Shown: piece by piece, positions 48,344-57,625 of the stretch | How positions within the stretch are numbered: the stretch's first letter is position 1 | Layout: each line of letters begins with the position of its first letter | Source of the DNA: Acinetobacter boissieri | GTDB lineage: Bacteria; Pseudomonadota; Gammaproteobacteria; Pseudomonadales; Moraxellaceae | DNA length: 64,000 nt | Reading direction: 5' to 3' | NCBI RefSeq assembly: GCF_900096955.1 | Contig: NZ_FMYL01000002.1 | Span: 62,001 to 126,000 of the forward strand | Notes under the pieces: generated by a model | What the model was told of the DNA's origin: nothing | What the model saw: the letters and a program-made list of their open reading frames with translations, nothing else | Database searches by the model: none | Made by a program: the position numbers and the translations under genes

Positions 48344-48377
48344 TAAAAAGCCATACGTTTTAGTATGGCTTTTTTTG
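48344..48377. terminator. Terminator downstream of the TonB receptor gene
   Basis: AGCCATA-CGTTTTAG-TATGGCT with flanking A-run left and T-run right; it closes the minus-strand receptor gene and could act in both directions. Confidence 0.85.
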
Positions 48378-48395
48378 ATTTATCGTTTGATTGAC

Positions 48396-50582
48396 TTAAA
48401 ATTGATAGTTTACACGCATAAGAACACTGCGCGGTGTGCCTGGCAGGTCAGCTGAACGCCAATATTTCTTGTTGGTTACGTTACCTACAGCTAGGGTAAC
48501 ATTCCAAGGTGCTTGGCTATAACCAATCGCAGCATCTAAGCGACTAAAGCCTTTGACTTTATAATCATTGTTGAGGTTATTGTAAAATGACCCAACATAC
48601 GTTACCCCTGTTTCTAGGTACACACTTTCAGTTGGTAAATAACGTACAAATAAATTGCCTGTATTTTTTGAAGTGAGTGCAAGGCGCTTATTTACATTTG
48701 TTGGTGTTTGTAAGTCTTTAGTCACTTTTGCATCGGTGTAACCATAACCACCGCGTACAAATACGTTGTCAATTAAACGGCCAATAAAGCTAAATTCTAC
48801 ACCTTTTGACTCGTGTTGGCCTGCTACAGCCCATAAATCAGGGTTGTTGGTTGGGTCTGGGCGATAGCGAATATTGTCTTTACGAATATCATAGACAGAG
48901 ATTTGAGTATTCAAACGGTTATCTAGCCAATCACTTTTTACACCGATTTCATATTGTATATTGTACTGGGGTTCTGCATTAAATACCGCAAGGTTTTGAC
49001 TTGAGGTTACTGCATTCACACCGGCAGAACCGCCAAAGGGTGAAAAGCTCTTGCTGTATGATGCATATATGCTGTGATGTTCATTGGGTTGATAAATTAA
49101 CCCCACATTTGGGCTAAAACTTTCACTATCTACAGTTCGTTTAAAGTTCGGATTATTACTTGCCAGTAGTTTATTGCTGGTCGAAGATTCATAACTGTCG
49201 TAACGTGCCCCAAGCATGAGTTTAAACTGTTCATTAAAGCTAATAAGGTCTTGTAAAAAGAAGCCTAAACCTGTGGCTTGGTTATAGTTATATGTATTAA
49301 GTTTTAAATCTCCGCTACCACGAGAGCTAAACTTATCACCTGTAAGCGGGTTTACAAAACCATAAATGAGAGAGTTATTTTGATTGCTGTTTGCCAATTG
49401 TGGTTCACGTTGTTCATACGTCCAGTCTGCACCCAGCATGATATTGTGTTTTATTACGCCTGTGTTGAACTCACCAGTGATATCAAAGGTATTCGTTGTG
49501 GTTGTGTTCTTGGTATTTTGCCAATAGTAAATTTGTTTAATATAATCTTTATAGCACCCAGAGTTTGTGGCTGTTGCTTTCACTGTACTGGTACACATAG
49601 TACCTAAATAAAAATGATCGAAGTTTTGTTCAGCGACACGGTAGCTGAGTGCCCAATGAAAATTCCAATTTGGTGCATATTCATATTTTAAATCTGTACG
49701 TGCAACATGCAATGTATCATCAACAAAGTCGCCATTTTGTGCATAACTTTGTTTGGTTGATGTGCCTTGCGGTAAGTTATATACGTAGGGACCACGGTCG
49801 GGTATACGGTGTAAATTATCAAAGGTGTATTGTGTCGTCCACGTGAGTGTATGGTCATCGTTACGGTAGGTCACACTTGGCGATGCCATGACTTGACGGC
49901 TATGAATGCCTTTACGGAAGCTATCGGCTTCGCCATACTCACTGTTTAGACGTACTGCCCAGTTATCATTCACCGCATGGTTAAGATCAATGGCTGTACC
50001 TAAATTATTCCAAGACCCAGCATAAATACCTAACGTACTTTTTGAGTTAAAGTTGGCGTATTTACTCACCATATTGACAACGCCGCCGCCAGCACTACGG
50101 CCATATAATACCGAAGCAGGGCCTTTTAAGATTTCAATACGTTCTACGCTTGAAGTACTACGGCGAACTTGTCCACCTTCACGAATACCATCACGGTAAA
50201 TGTCGCCTGTATCTGCATTGAAACCACGAATGGTGATACCGTCACCACGCATGTCGTAACTGGTGGAGATCCCAGGAGTACCTTGTAACATGACACTTAA
50301 GTCATTTGAGCCGTAGACTTTATACTTTTGAACATCAATGGTATCTACAGTTTGGGGAATATCTCTTTTTGCTAAGCCGTTACGTGTAACATTGGCTTCT
50401 TTATAGTCAATGTAGCTTTTGATGGGGTCTAGCTCACTCATTGCTTCTATTTTAATCGTTTCTAGCGTAGCAGTCGCTGAAGGATCAATGTTTTGTACAG
50501 ATGCTTGAGTAATATTTGAAATAAGGAGGGCAAGTAAGCTGACTTTAAAGAGGGGGAGGGATGTTGTAGCCAATGTAGTCAC
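48396..50582 (-). CDS. TonB-dependent siderophore receptor
   Basis: 728 aa outer-membrane receptor. Signal peptide (LFKVSLLALLISNITQA). Plug domain with DVQKYKVYGSNDLSVMLQGTPGIS, SYDMRGDGITIRGF and EILKGPASVLYGRSAGGGVVNM. The 22-strand barrel ends in the family terminus LPGTPRSVLMRVNYQF with final Phe. Resembles Fiu/PiuA-type catecholate siderophore receptors; ligand unknown. No strong Met start: GTG at 50582 is used (a TTG precedes it). A Fur box lies 12 bp upstream, indicating iron repression. Divergent from clpB. Confidence 0.9.
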   Translation of the reverse strand: MTTLATTSLPLFKVSLLALLISNITQASVQNIDPSATATLETIKIEAMSELDPIKSYIDYKEANVTRNGLAKRDIPQTVDTIDVQKYKVYGSNDLSVMLQGTPGISTSYDMRGDGITIRGFNADTGDIYRDGIREGGQVRRSTSSVERIEILKGPASVLYGRSAGGGVVNMVSKYANFNSKSTLGIYAGSWNNLGTAIDLNHAVNDNWAVRLNSEYGEADSFRKGIHSRQVMASPSVTYRNDDHTLTWTTQYTFDNLHRIPDRGPYVYNLPQGTSTKQSYAQNGDFVDDTLHVARTDLKYEYAPNWNFHWALSYRVAEQNFDHFYLGTMCTSTVKATATNSGCYKDYIKQIYYWQNTKNTTTTNTFDITGEFNTGVIKHNIMLGADWTYEQREPQLANSNQNNSLIYGFVNPLTGDKFSSRGSGDLKLNTYNYNQATGLGFFLQDLISFNEQFKLMLGARYDSYESSTSNKLLASNNPNFKRTVDSESFSPNVGLIYQPNEHHSIYASYSKSFSPFGGSAGVNAVTSSQNLAVFNAEPQYNIQYEIGVKSDWLDNRLNTQISVYDIRKDNIRYRPDPTNNPDLWAVAGQHESKGVEFSFIGRLIDNVFVRGGYGYTDAKVTKDLQTPTNVNKRLALTSKNTGNLFVRYLPTESVYLETGVTYVGSFYNNLNNDYKVKGFSRLDAAIGYSQAPWNVTLAVGNVTNKKYWRSADLPGTPRSVLMRVNYQF

Positions 50583-50593
50583 CAATTGTTAAA

Positions 50594-50612
50594 GATAATG
50601 TAAAGTATTATC
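50594..50612 (-). promoter_or_regulatory. Fur box of the TonB receptor gene
   Basis: GATAATGTAAAGTATTATC matches the 19-bp Fur consensus at 15 of 19 positions and is partly palindromic. Its position just upstream of the receptor start is where iron-dependent repression is expected. Confidence 0.75.
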
Positions 50613-50712
50613 ATTTAGTTTGCAAATTGGTTGTGATTATATTCATATTTCCTACATTTTTCATATTTTTTTTAAGATAAATTTCATATTGCAAAATATT
50701 TACTGTTTTATA

Positions 50713-50740
50713 CTTGAAAAACCTTATCTAAGACTCACAT
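50713..50740 (+). promoter_or_regulatory. Heat-shock (sigma-32-like) promoter of clpB
   Basis: CTTGAAA (50713-50719) is followed after 14 bp by CTCACAT (50734-50740), close to the sigma-32 pattern CTTGAAA-N13-17-CCCCAT. A TATAAT-like hexamer nearby may also serve sigma-70. About 120 nt of leader to the clpB ATG. Confidence 0.6.
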
Positions 50741-50863
50741 ATAATAGAGAAAAATACCCAAAATAAAATTATTTAAGTTAATGAAAATAAACAAATTTTT
50801 ATTGAAAATATCAGTACTGACCTAATATATAAATTAATAGATAATAATTTTGAGGAATACATC

Positions 50864-53443
50864 ATGCAGTTTGATAAGTTTACAACAGGTTTAACCAATA
50901 CACTCTCAACCGCTCAGTCTTTGGCAGTAGGTAAAGATCATACCAGTATAGATACATTACATATTTTATCGGTTTTACTTGAAGATGCAGCCAACTTAAG
51001 TGTATTGCAACAGGCCGGTGCACAGCTTCCTGTGCTAAAAAGTAGTGTATCTAAAGCACTTGACGATGCACCAACGATTACCACACCGACAGGCGATGTT
51101 GGCTTGAGCCCAGATGCAGTAAAGGTGCTTAATTTAGCCGACAGATATGCACAAAAAGCAGGTGATGGCTTTGTATCGACCGATTGGGTGCTATTGGCAT
51201 TAGCGGAATCAGGTCAAAGCCAAAAATTATTAAAAGCCGTTGGTGTTGAGGCTATAAAATTACGTCAAGTGATTGAAAAAATTAGAGGTGGAGAAAAAGT
51301 GACCAGTAATAATTATGAAGAGCAAAGAGACTCACTCAGTAAATACACAATTGATTTAACTGAACGTGCTTTGCTAGGTAAACTTGACCCTGTGATTGGC
51401 CGTGATGAAGAAATTCGTCGTACAGTGCAGGTGCTCTCACGCCGTACCAAAAATAACCCTGTACTGATTGGTGAGCCGGGTGTGGGTAAAACTGCCATTG
51501 TGGAAGGTTTGGCACAGCGTATTGTAAATGGTGAAGTGCCTGAAAGTTTAAAAGGTAAACGTGTATTATCTTTAGACATTGGTGCATTGCTTGCAGGCGC
51601 AAAGTATCGTGGTGAGTTTGAAGAGCGTTTAAAAGCCTTACTTAAAGACCTTGCTAAACAAGATGGCCAAGTAGTTCTATTTATAGATGAGTTACACACA
51701 TTGGTTGGTGCAGGTAAAACTGATGGCGCAATGGATGCAGGAAATATGCTTAAACCCGCATTGGCACGTGGCGAATTGCGTTGTGTAGGTGCGACCACTT
51801 TAGATGAATATCGTCAATTTATTGAAAAAGATGCCGCGTTAGAACGCCGTTTCCAAAAAGTGTTGGTGGATGAACCAAGTGTTGAAGATACGATTGCAAT
51901 TTTACGTGGTTTAAAAGAACGTTACGAAGTACACCATGGTGTGAAAATTTTAGATGCTGCGATTATTGCGGCTGCAAAAATGTCACAACGTTATATTACA
52001 GACCGTCAATTGCCCGATAAAGCCATTGATTTAATTGATGAAGCTGCATCTCGTATTAAAATGGAAATTGATTCTAAACCTGAATCTTTAGATCGTTTAG
52101 ATCGCCGTATTATTCAACTTAAAATGCAGTTAGAGGTCGTTAAAAAAGAGAAATATAAAGGTAGTAAAGCTGAAATTTCATATTTAAATGATCAGATTCA
52201 GCCTTTACAAAAAGAGTATGACAGTCTAGAAGAAGTATGGCGTAAAGAAAAAATTCTGGTTGAAAGTACCAAACAGAGTCAAATAAAACTTGATCAAGCC
52301 CGTATAGCACTGGAAAAAGCCCAGCGTGAAGGTAATTTGGCAGAAGCAGGCCGTTTACAGTATGGTCTTATTCCTGAGCTTGAAAAGCAACTTGAGCAAG
52401 ATGATGTTATTGATGAAAATGATGCGTTACAACTTATTCGCACTAAAGTGACTGAAAATGAAATTGCTGAAGTGGTGAGTGCGGCAACAGGTATACCTGT
52501 GTCTAAAATGCTGCAAGGCGAACGAGAAAAATTACTTGCGATGGAAAGCTTCTTACACCAACGTGTGGTTGGGCAAGATGAAGCAGTGGTGGCTGTGTCA
52601 AATGCGGTACGCCGTTCAAGAGCTGGGTTGTCTGATCCCAACCGTCCGAGTGGTTCATTTCTGTTTTTAGGTCCTACAGGTGTGGGGAAAACAGAGTTGA
52701 CTAAAGCATTGGCCAATTTCCTATTTGATGATGACGATGCCATGATTCGTATTGATATGAGCGAGTTTATGGAAAAACATTCGGTCAGTCGTTTAGTGGG
52801 TGCGCCTCCAGGCTATGTAGGTTACGAAGAAGGCGGTGTACTTACCGAAGCTGTACGCCGTAAACCGTATAGCGTTGTATTGTTTGATGAAGTCGAAAAA
52901 GCACATCCAGATGTATTTAATATTTTATTGCAAGTGTTAGATGATGGTCGTTTAACAGACTCGCAAGGGCGTATGATTGACTTTAAAAATACAGTGATTG
53001 TGATGACTTCAAATTTAGGTTCACAAGATGTGCGAGAGTTAGGTGATGATGCATCAGAGGATGAAGTTCATGCAGTGGTGATGAATGCAGTAAGCCAACA
53101 CTTCCGCCCAGAGTTTATTAACCGTATTGATGAATTGGTTGTATTTCATAGCTTGAAAAAATCACAGATTCGAGGTATTGCTGATATTCAGTTAGGCCGT
53201 TTACGTGAGCGTTTGCAAGATAGAGATATTGGCTTAACCGTAGAAGACAGTGCATTTGATGTGTTAGTTGATGCAGGATTTGACCCAATTTATGGTGCTA
53301 GACCACTAAAAAGAGCGATTCAGCAACAGATTGAAAATATACTTGCACAAAAAATTCTAGCTGCTGAATTTGAAGCAGGTGATCAGATTGTCGTACATGG
53401 TGATCACGGTCAGTTGGTATTTGATAAACGTAAATTGAGTTAA
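50864..53443 (+). CDS. clpB: ATP-dependent disaggregase ClpB
   Basis: Hexameric AAA+ chaperone that rescues aggregated proteins with DnaK. 859 aa: N domain ~1-145 ([17 protein letters not shown]), NBD1 Walker [14 protein letters not shown] and Walker [15 protein letters not shown] long coiled-coil middle domain spans ~400-525 ([17 protein letters not shown]), then NBD2 [14 protein letters not shown] and [16 protein letters not shown]-terminal [19 protein letters not shown]. Promoter is heat-shock type. Followed by the terminator that is duplicated 4.7 kb downstream. Confidence 0.98.
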   Translation: MQFDKFTTGLTNTLSTAQSLAVGKDHTSIDTLHILSVLLEDAANLSVLQQAGAQLPVLKSSVSKALDDAPTITTPTGDVGLSPDAVKVLNLADRYAQKAGDGFVSTDWVLLALAESGQSQKLLKAVGVEAIKLRQVIEKIRGGEKVTSNNYEEQRDSLSKYTIDLTERALLGKLDPVIGRDEEIRRTVQVLSRRTKNNPVLIGEPGVGKTAIVEGLAQRIVNGEVPESLKGKRVLSLDIGALLAGAKYRGEFEERLKALLKDLAKQDGQVVLFIDELHTLVGAGKTDGAMDAGNMLKPALARGELRCVGATTLDEYRQFIEKDAALERRFQKVLVDEPSVEDTIAILRGLKERYEVHHGVKILDAAIIAAAKMSQRYITDRQLPDKAIDLIDEAASRIKMEIDSKPESLDRLDRRIIQLKMQLEVVKKEKYKGSKAEISYLNDQIQPLQKEYDSLEEVWRKEKILVESTKQSQIKLDQARIALEKAQREGNLAEAGRLQYGLIPELEKQLEQDDVIDENDALQLIRTKVTENEIAEVVSAATGIPVSKMLQGEREKLLAMESFLHQRVVGQDEAVVAVSNAVRRSRAGLSDPNRPSGSFLFLGPTGVGKTELTKALANFLFDDDDAMIRIDMSEFMEKHSVSRLVGAPPGYVGYEEGGVLTEAVRRKPYSVVLFDEVEKAHPDVFNILLQVLDDGRLTDSQGRMIDFKNTVIVMTSNLGSQDVRELGDDASEDEVHAVVMNAVSQHFRPEFINRIDELVVFHSLKKSQIRGIADIQLGRLRERLQDRDIGLTVEDSAFDVLVDAGFDPIYGARPLKRAIQQQIENILAQKILAAEFEAGDQIVVHGDHGQLVFDKRKLS

Positions 53444-53458
53444 GTTTTTTAGTCTTAC

Positions 53459-53500
53459 TTTATACTTTTAAAAAGCTATTACAACGTAATGGCTTTTTTT
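53459..53500 (+). repeat. Left 42-bp direct repeat (clpB terminator)
   Basis: TTTATACTTTTAAAAAGC, then TATTACAACGTAATGG and a T-run. Together with 58211-58252 it is one of two copies, differing only at one base (T versus C after AAAAAGC). The copy contains the clpB rho-independent terminator (AAAAGC.ATTAC/GTAATGGCTTTT). Confidence 0.9.
53468..53500 (+). terminator. clpB terminator
   Basis: AAAAAGCTATTAC-AAC-GTAATGGCTTTTTTT stem-loop with T-run, 25 bp after clpB. Confidence 0.85.
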
Positions 53501-53668
53501 GTTTTTAAAAAAAATAATAAGTTAAAAGACACATTAAATAGATATAATGAATATTAGTATACATTTAATGCGATAGTTTTATATGTTTAATATTGTAGTA
53601 ACTCTAGAAATAAAAGATTCATGATTGATTCTCTTTAGGTTGGTGATAATTATTTTAAAAGGAAAAGT

Positions 53669-53896
53669 ATGGAACTATCGTTAATGTCAGAAATTGGCGG
53701 TTACTCTATTATCATCGGGGTTTTTTTATGGATACGTATAGATGCTCTAGATGACTCTAAACGTACAAAAGAAGAGCGACTTGAAGCATGTAAAAAAGGC
53801 GATCGTGATGAGATTGTCTTTTACCAAGCAGAGAAAGTTTGGCGCTATATGTGTGGTATTGGGTTATTCCTTTTTGTTATGGGGTTATTTTTTTAG
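53669..53896 (+). CDS. Small two-span membrane protein, island copy 1
   Basis: 75 aa, no known family. Two hydrophobic ends (YSIIIGVFLWI and MCGIGLFLFVMGLFF) flank a charged central stretch (DDSKRTKEERLEACKKGDRDE). It is a paralogue of the gene at 57386: both begin MELSL and end with C-GIGL-LF-GLFF. AAAGGAAAAG lies 7 bases before the ATG. First gene after the clpB terminator, inside the repeat-bounded island. Confidence 0.65.
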   Translation: MELSLMSEIGGYSIIIGVFLWIRIDALDDSKRTKEERLEACKKGDRDEIVFYQAEKVWRYMCGIGLFLFVMGLFF

Positions 53897-53977
53897 TAGA
53901 GAGCTCACTTTTGATGTCAGTTAAATATAACAGGAGTCATTTCATGAGGTTATTGAATACAAAGTGGGGAAGCAGCT

Positions 53978-54310
53978 GTGAATGATGAAAAATCAGAACC
54001 ACCATTAGTTTTAGGCCTTTTTATAGTTTTAGGCATGTTTACCTATTGGCCTATTATTATTTATATCGTATCTATGAAAAGCAAAGGAATTTATATCGTT
54101 CCTGATGTCAGTCGGTTTAACTTATACGCTGGACTTGTTTCAGTTTTTCTAGCAAAAATGTTTAGATTACTCTTTGATAAGTTAGAGGGAAATAATCATA
54201 TTTTTTATAGAAACGTTAGTGCCTGTTTTATTCATTTCTTTTCAGGAGTTGTAGTTGCAGCCGCATTTTCAGTTTTTATGTTTGTTCTACCAAGTCTAGC
54301 ACACAAATAA
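53978..54310 (+). CDS. Uncharacterised inner-membrane protein
   Basis: 110 aa from a GTG with GGGGAAG upstream; not recognised. Three hydrophobic segments (LVLGLFIVLGMFTYWPIIIYIVS, FNLYAGLVSVFLAKMF, FSGVVVAAAFSVFMFVLPSL) with short charged ends. Second gene of the island, 84 bp before the 234-bp repeat block. No functional inference. Confidence 0.6.
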   Translation: MNDEKSEPPLVLGLFIVLGMFTYWPIIIYIVSMKSKGIYIVPDVSRFNLYAGLVSVFLAKMFRLLFDKLEGNNHIFYRNVSACFIHFFSGVVVAAAFSVFMFVLPSLAHK

Positions 54311-54324
54311 TTTAAAGCGGTAAA

Positions 54325-54558
54325 TAGTTCAAGAGTGTTTGATTTATTTCATTAATTTTTAAAAGAATATTTTTATTTAAATGTCAGCTAACAGGAAATA
54401 AAATATGGTGTCTACATTAAAAAAGACCGCACTGTTATGTTTGTCGCTTTTGACCATGGCATGCCATCAAAAAGAGTCTGCAGCAAATAGTCCACAAGTT
54501 GAAAAAGACCCCTACGGTCAGCCTTATTATATAGGCAACCTCGATGGCATAAAAATGA
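54325..54558 (+). repeat. Direct repeat block, copy 1
   Basis: 234 bp colinear with 56353-56586 (offset exactly 2028 bp, no indel, about three mismatches). It spans the end of the TolC-like fragment, the promoter/RBS region and the first ~51 codons of the lipoprotein gene; similarity continues, more diverged, to the gene's end. Confidence 0.85.
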
Positions 54559-55238
54559 AACTGGGCAGTGCAATTGAATATGTCGATTACGAAATTTGCC
54601 CAGTTTGGACATTTGACGATATAGACCCAAAATGTACACCAAAACCTAAACGTACTTATGATTCTCGATTTTTAAGATTTCACTTTACTTTGTATTACCC
54701 AACAGATCTTTTATTGCTTAATTTCTCTGGTTTTTTCTCAACGAATGATTCAAAGAAAAAGTATGAAGCAGAGCGGAATGATGCAAATAACCAATGGGTT
54801 AAGGTTTCAGTAGAGTCCAATAAGCACGTTCAAGCAGGGTATTTAAAAGACATTCTACGCAACCAAACAATAGAAACTCGTCTTTCAGATAAAGAGCATT
54901 TAGAGAAAGTCAATTATATCAACACTTATGAAAAAACCACAGAAAATGTCTATGGGTTGCAAAAATATAAGCCCCACCCTAGATGGGTAGAAAATTATAG
55001 TTATAAGAATATAACTGATTTATACGTTGCTTATAACAGTAAAGGAGATGTGAGTACACTCATCACTTGTAATGATCGATCACCATATCCTAATGCACGT
55101 GATTGTAATCAGTGGTTTATTTTATCTGCAGATACGCATGTCAATATCAAAGCTCATTATCAATTTGTGAATTTAAAAGATTGGCAAATTATTCAAAGCA
55201 AAGTACTCAAGCAAATTAATCATTTAAAAGTTTTATAG
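54405..55238 (+). CDS. Island lipoprotein, copy 1
   Basis: 277 aa, family not recognised. Signal peptide with lipobox LTMAC (Cys ~20) gives a membrane-anchored periplasmic or surface lipoprotein. The mature part has paired Cys (EICPVW, PKCTPK; ITCNDRSPYPNARDCNQW). Identical to the copy at 56433 over residues 1-53; most divergent around residues 100-120 (NFSGFFSTNDSKKK here, KYLSDPINHSADK there), then nearly identical again. Such mosaic paralogues are typical of immunity or antigenic cassettes (inference). A truncated gene start (MSRQTLIAGFLNF-stop) follows after AGGGGAAC. Confidence 0.75.
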   Translation: MVSTLKKTALLCLSLLTMACHQKESAANSPQVEKDPYGQPYYIGNLDGIKMKLGSAIEYVDYEICPVWTFDDIDPKCTPKPKRTYDSRFLRFHFTLYYPTDLLLLNFSGFFSTNDSKKKYEAERNDANNQWVKVSVESNKHVQAGYLKDILRNQTIETRLSDKEHLEKVNYINTYEKTTENVYGLQKYKPHPRWVENYSYKNITDLYVAYNSKGDVSTLITCNDRSPYPNARDCNQWFILSADTHVNIKAHYQFVNLKDWQIIQSKVLKQINHLKVL

Positions 55239-55247
55239 GGGAACAAT

Positions 55248-55289
55248 ATGTCACGTCAAACACTTATAGCTGGGTTTTTAAATTTTTAA
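55248..55289 (+). pseudogene. Truncated start of an unidentified gene, copy 1
   Basis: Just after the first lipoprotein gene, with an AGGGGAAC ribosome-binding site, a frame begins MSRQTLIAGFLNF and stops after 13 codons. The same start (MSRQTLITGFF-stop) follows the second lipoprotein gene. Similar leader and start in both copies but early stops point to a decayed gene or a recombination junction. Confidence 0.45.
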
Positions 55290-55408
55290 AGTAGGGCAAT
55301 CACTAAATTTTTATGTTTAGGCAAGTTTTTAAATAGCACTTATTGAATAGTAATAATAGCTTTAAAAGAATGATGAAACTTTGGGATTAACAAGAAATAG
55401 GGAGCGTT

Positions 55409-56230
55409 ATGAATAAAATTATTTTAGATCTGTTAAAGGTTCTTGGTTGGTGTTTCATGGCTTTTATTGGGTTCATTTGTTTATTTTTATTCGTGAGTTT
55501 TATACGTGGAATAAGTGGTCCTTCAACCCCAAGCATACGTGAAAAACCGTATGAATGCGGCATGTTAGGTCATCAGCAGATGCGTATTGACCGTAGATAT
55601 TTATTTTTATCTAAAGTCGAATATCAAGGGGTGGATTACTGGGGAGGGAATAGCACCCAAGCACATGAAGCGAAAGGCTGTAATGACCCCATCAGTAGTG
55701 CGAATTTTAGAGTGTCATGGCCTGCAATGTCACCTACAGGTAGTTTTAATTATTTGGAAAAACCTGATGATTTAAGTATTTCTATACAGCAATCTCAAAT
55801 ACTTACTAGTGAGGGAGGAGAAAAAATTATAAAAAAATATATAAAAGAAGGTATGACAAGAGAATTAAAAATCAAATTAAGAAAAAGTATTATAGGTTCT
55901 AGTGAAGAAATGTCTGAACAAGAATTTAAAGAAAAAAAACAGTTTAATTCAAACTTAGGGCTATATCAAATTGATGTTGTTGAAGAAGAAGGGAGTCAAA
56001 AGAAGGTGTATTGGCAAGAAACGGGCGATAAAAAAGTCACTCTGGTGATTAGCTGCTTGTATTTCAAAATGGGTATAACGATGTGTGAATTAGAAAAAAA
56101 CAATTTACTACAGGATCGCAATATGAGGTATTTAAAACTTGACTTTAGGTCTGAGTTATTACCGCATTGGCAACAACTTATACAAGATTCAGAAAAACTG
56201 ATTCAATCTTTTACAGTGAAGGGGAAGTGA
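55409..56230 (+). CDS. Uncharacterised single-span membrane protein, island
   Basis: 273 aa, not recognised. One N-terminal transmembrane helix (VLGWCFMAFIGFICLFLFVSFI) and a ~240-residue probably periplasmic domain. It has Cys (YECGMLG, GCNDPIS, SCLYFKMGITMC) and a central charged segment (KKYIKEGMTRELKIKLRKS) with a EEMSEQEFKEKK stretch. GGGAGCG before the ATG. It is unique (no second copy in the window). Lying between the two lipoprotein copies, it may be a partner of one of them, but there is no direct evidence. Confidence 0.6.
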   Translation: MNKIILDLLKVLGWCFMAFIGFICLFLFVSFIRGISGPSTPSIREKPYECGMLGHQQMRIDRRYLFLSKVEYQGVDYWGGNSTQAHEAKGCNDPISSANFRVSWPAMSPTGSFNYLEKPDDLSISIQQSQILTSEGGEKIIKKYIKEGMTRELKIKLRKSIIGSSEEMSEQEFKEKKQFNSNLGLYQIDVVEEEGSQKKVYWQETGDKKVTLVISCLYFKMGITMCELEKNNLLQDRNMRYLKLDFRSELLPHWQQLIQDSEKLIQSFTVKGK

Positions 56231-56281
56231 AGTGAAAGCAAAACAAACGATTAATATGGATGAAGAGCTGAGTGGAAATGA

Positions 56282-56383
56282 TTAAACCTGACTCAAGCGA
56301 AATATCAGTTTTTACAAGCACAAATTAATTTACTGCAAATTACGGGGGGCTTTAGTTCAAGAGTGTTTGATTTATTTTATTAA
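56282..56383 (+). pseudogene. C-terminal fragment of a TolC-family outer-membrane protein
   Basis: Downstream of an in-frame stop, the frame reads LTQAKYQFLQAQINLLQITG then GFSSRVFDLFY-stop. The AKYQFLQAQINLLQ pattern is the terminal helix of TolC-type channels. The last part (SSRVFDLF) also occurs at 54325 ahead of lipoprotein copy 1, and a similar piece (about 57680-57710) lies after the second small membrane protein gene. No complete TolC gene is present. Confidence 0.5.
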
Positions 56384-56586
56384 TTTTTAAAAGAGTATTT
56401 TTATTTAAATGTCAGCTAACAGGAAATAAAATATGGTGTCTACATTAAAAAAGACCGCACTGTTATGTTTGTCGCTTTTGACCATGGCATGCCATCAAAA
56501 AGAGTCTGCAGCAAATAGTCCACAAGTTGAAAAAGACCCCTACGGTCAGCCTTATTATATAGGCAACCTTGATGGCATAAAAATGA
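56353..56586 (+). repeat. Direct repeat block, copy 2
   Basis: Second copy of 54325-54558, offset 2028 bp. Together with the duplicated small-protein genes it shows that part of the island arose by duplication. Confidence 0.85.
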
Positions 56587-57263
56587 AACTTGGAAATGGG
56601 ATTAGCTATATCGATTATGAAATTTGCCCAGTTTGGACATTTGACGATATAGACCCGAAATGTAGGCCAAAACCACAGCGTACCTATGATTCCCGATTTT
56701 TAAGATTCTACTTTACGCTACATTATCCAACAGACCTTTTATTGGTGAAGTATCTTTCAGATCCGATTAACCACTCAGCAGACAAGTATGAAGCAGAGCG
56801 GAATGATGCAAATAACCAATGGGTTACGGTTTCAGTGGAGTCCAATAAACACGTTCAAGCAGGGTATTTAAAAGACATTCTACGCAACCAAACAATAGAA
56901 ACTCGTCTTTCAGATAAAGAGCATTTAGAGAAAGTCCATTACATCAACACTTATGAAAAAACCACAGAAAATGTATATGGATTACAAAAATATAAGCCCC
57001 ATCCTAGATGGATAGAAAGTTATGGTTACAAGGATACAACAGATATATATGTTGGCTACAATAGTAACGGAGACGTGAGTACACTCATCACTTGTGATGA
57101 TCGATCACCATATCCTAATGCACGTGATTGTAATCAGTGGTTTATTTTATCTGCAGATACGCATGTACATATCGATGCCAAATATCAATTTGTACATTTA
57201 AAAGATTGGCAAATTATTCAAAGCAAAGTACTCAAGCAAATTAATCATTTAAAAGTTTTATAG
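56433..57263 (+). CDS. Island lipoprotein, copy 2
   Basis: 276 aa paralogue of the gene at 54405 with the same lipobox (LTMAC) and the same signal peptide. Differences cluster at residues ~54-62 (NGISYIDYE versus SAIEYVDYE) and ~100-118. Both keep the Cys-rich CNQWF and PHPRW segments and an identical C-terminus (QSKVLKQINHLKVL). Function unknown; nothing in it identifies an enzyme. Confidence 0.75.
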   Translation: MVSTLKKTALLCLSLLTMACHQKESAANSPQVEKDPYGQPYYIGNLDGIKMKLGNGISYIDYEICPVWTFDDIDPKCRPKPQRTYDSRFLRFYFTLHYPTDLLLVKYLSDPINHSADKYEAERNDANNQWVTVSVESNKHVQAGYLKDILRNQTIETRLSDKEHLEKVHYINTYEKTTENVYGLQKYKPHPRWIESYGYKDTTDIYVGYNSNGDVSTLITCDDRSPYPNARDCNQWFILSADTHVHIDAKYQFVHLKDWQIIQSKVLKQINHLKVL

Positions 57264-57272
57264 GGGGAACAA

Positions 57273-57309
57273 TATGTCACGTCAAACACTGATAACTGGG
57301 TTTTTTTAA
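57273..57309 (+). pseudogene. Truncated start of an unidentified gene, copy 2
   Basis: AGGGGGAAC then MSRQTLITGFF-stop, homologous to the start after copy 1 of the lipoprotein gene. The following stop in a homopolymeric T-run could be a frameshift. Confidence 0.4.
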
Positions 57310-57385
57310 ACTTTTACTTTAGCTTAAATCGATAGGTTTTATTAGATAAAAATATTTAATAATCAATATATTGGGATTTATATAT

Positions 57386-57625
57386 ATGGAATTATCATTG
57401 ATATCAAAAATTGGAGTTTTTTTAGTGGTAGGAGGTTTTCTTTTTTGGATACAAGTAGGTACTTTAGGATACTCAAAGCTTACTAAAAAAAGGCTTTTGA
57501 AAGCACAACAGAGAGATGATAAAGGAGAAGCTCTATATCATAAAATTGAAATTTTTTTTAATAAATGTTGCCCTTATGTATGTGGCATAGGGTTGTTATT
57601 GTTTTTTATCGGTTTATTTTTTTAA
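57386..57625 (+). CDS. Small two-span membrane protein, island copy 2
   Basis: 79 aa paralogue of 53669-53896: begins MELSLISKIG and ends CGIGLLLFFIGLFF. Hydrophobic ends flank a basic middle (KLTKKRLLKAQQRDDKG). The frame is open to a TTG at 57371, but the ATG at 57386 aligns with the first copy. Between lipoprotein copy 2 and the IS5 remnant. Confidence 0.65.
   Translation: MELSLISKIGVFLVVGGFLFWIQVGTLGYSKLTKKRLLKAQQRDDKGEALYHKIEIFFNKCCPYVCGIGLLLFFIGLFF

Noticed and set aside
54405..57263. Calling the island a type VI effector-immunity locus
   Set aside because: No VgrG, PAAR, Hcp or recognisable toxin domain lies in the window; the paralogous lipoproteins alone do not justify it.
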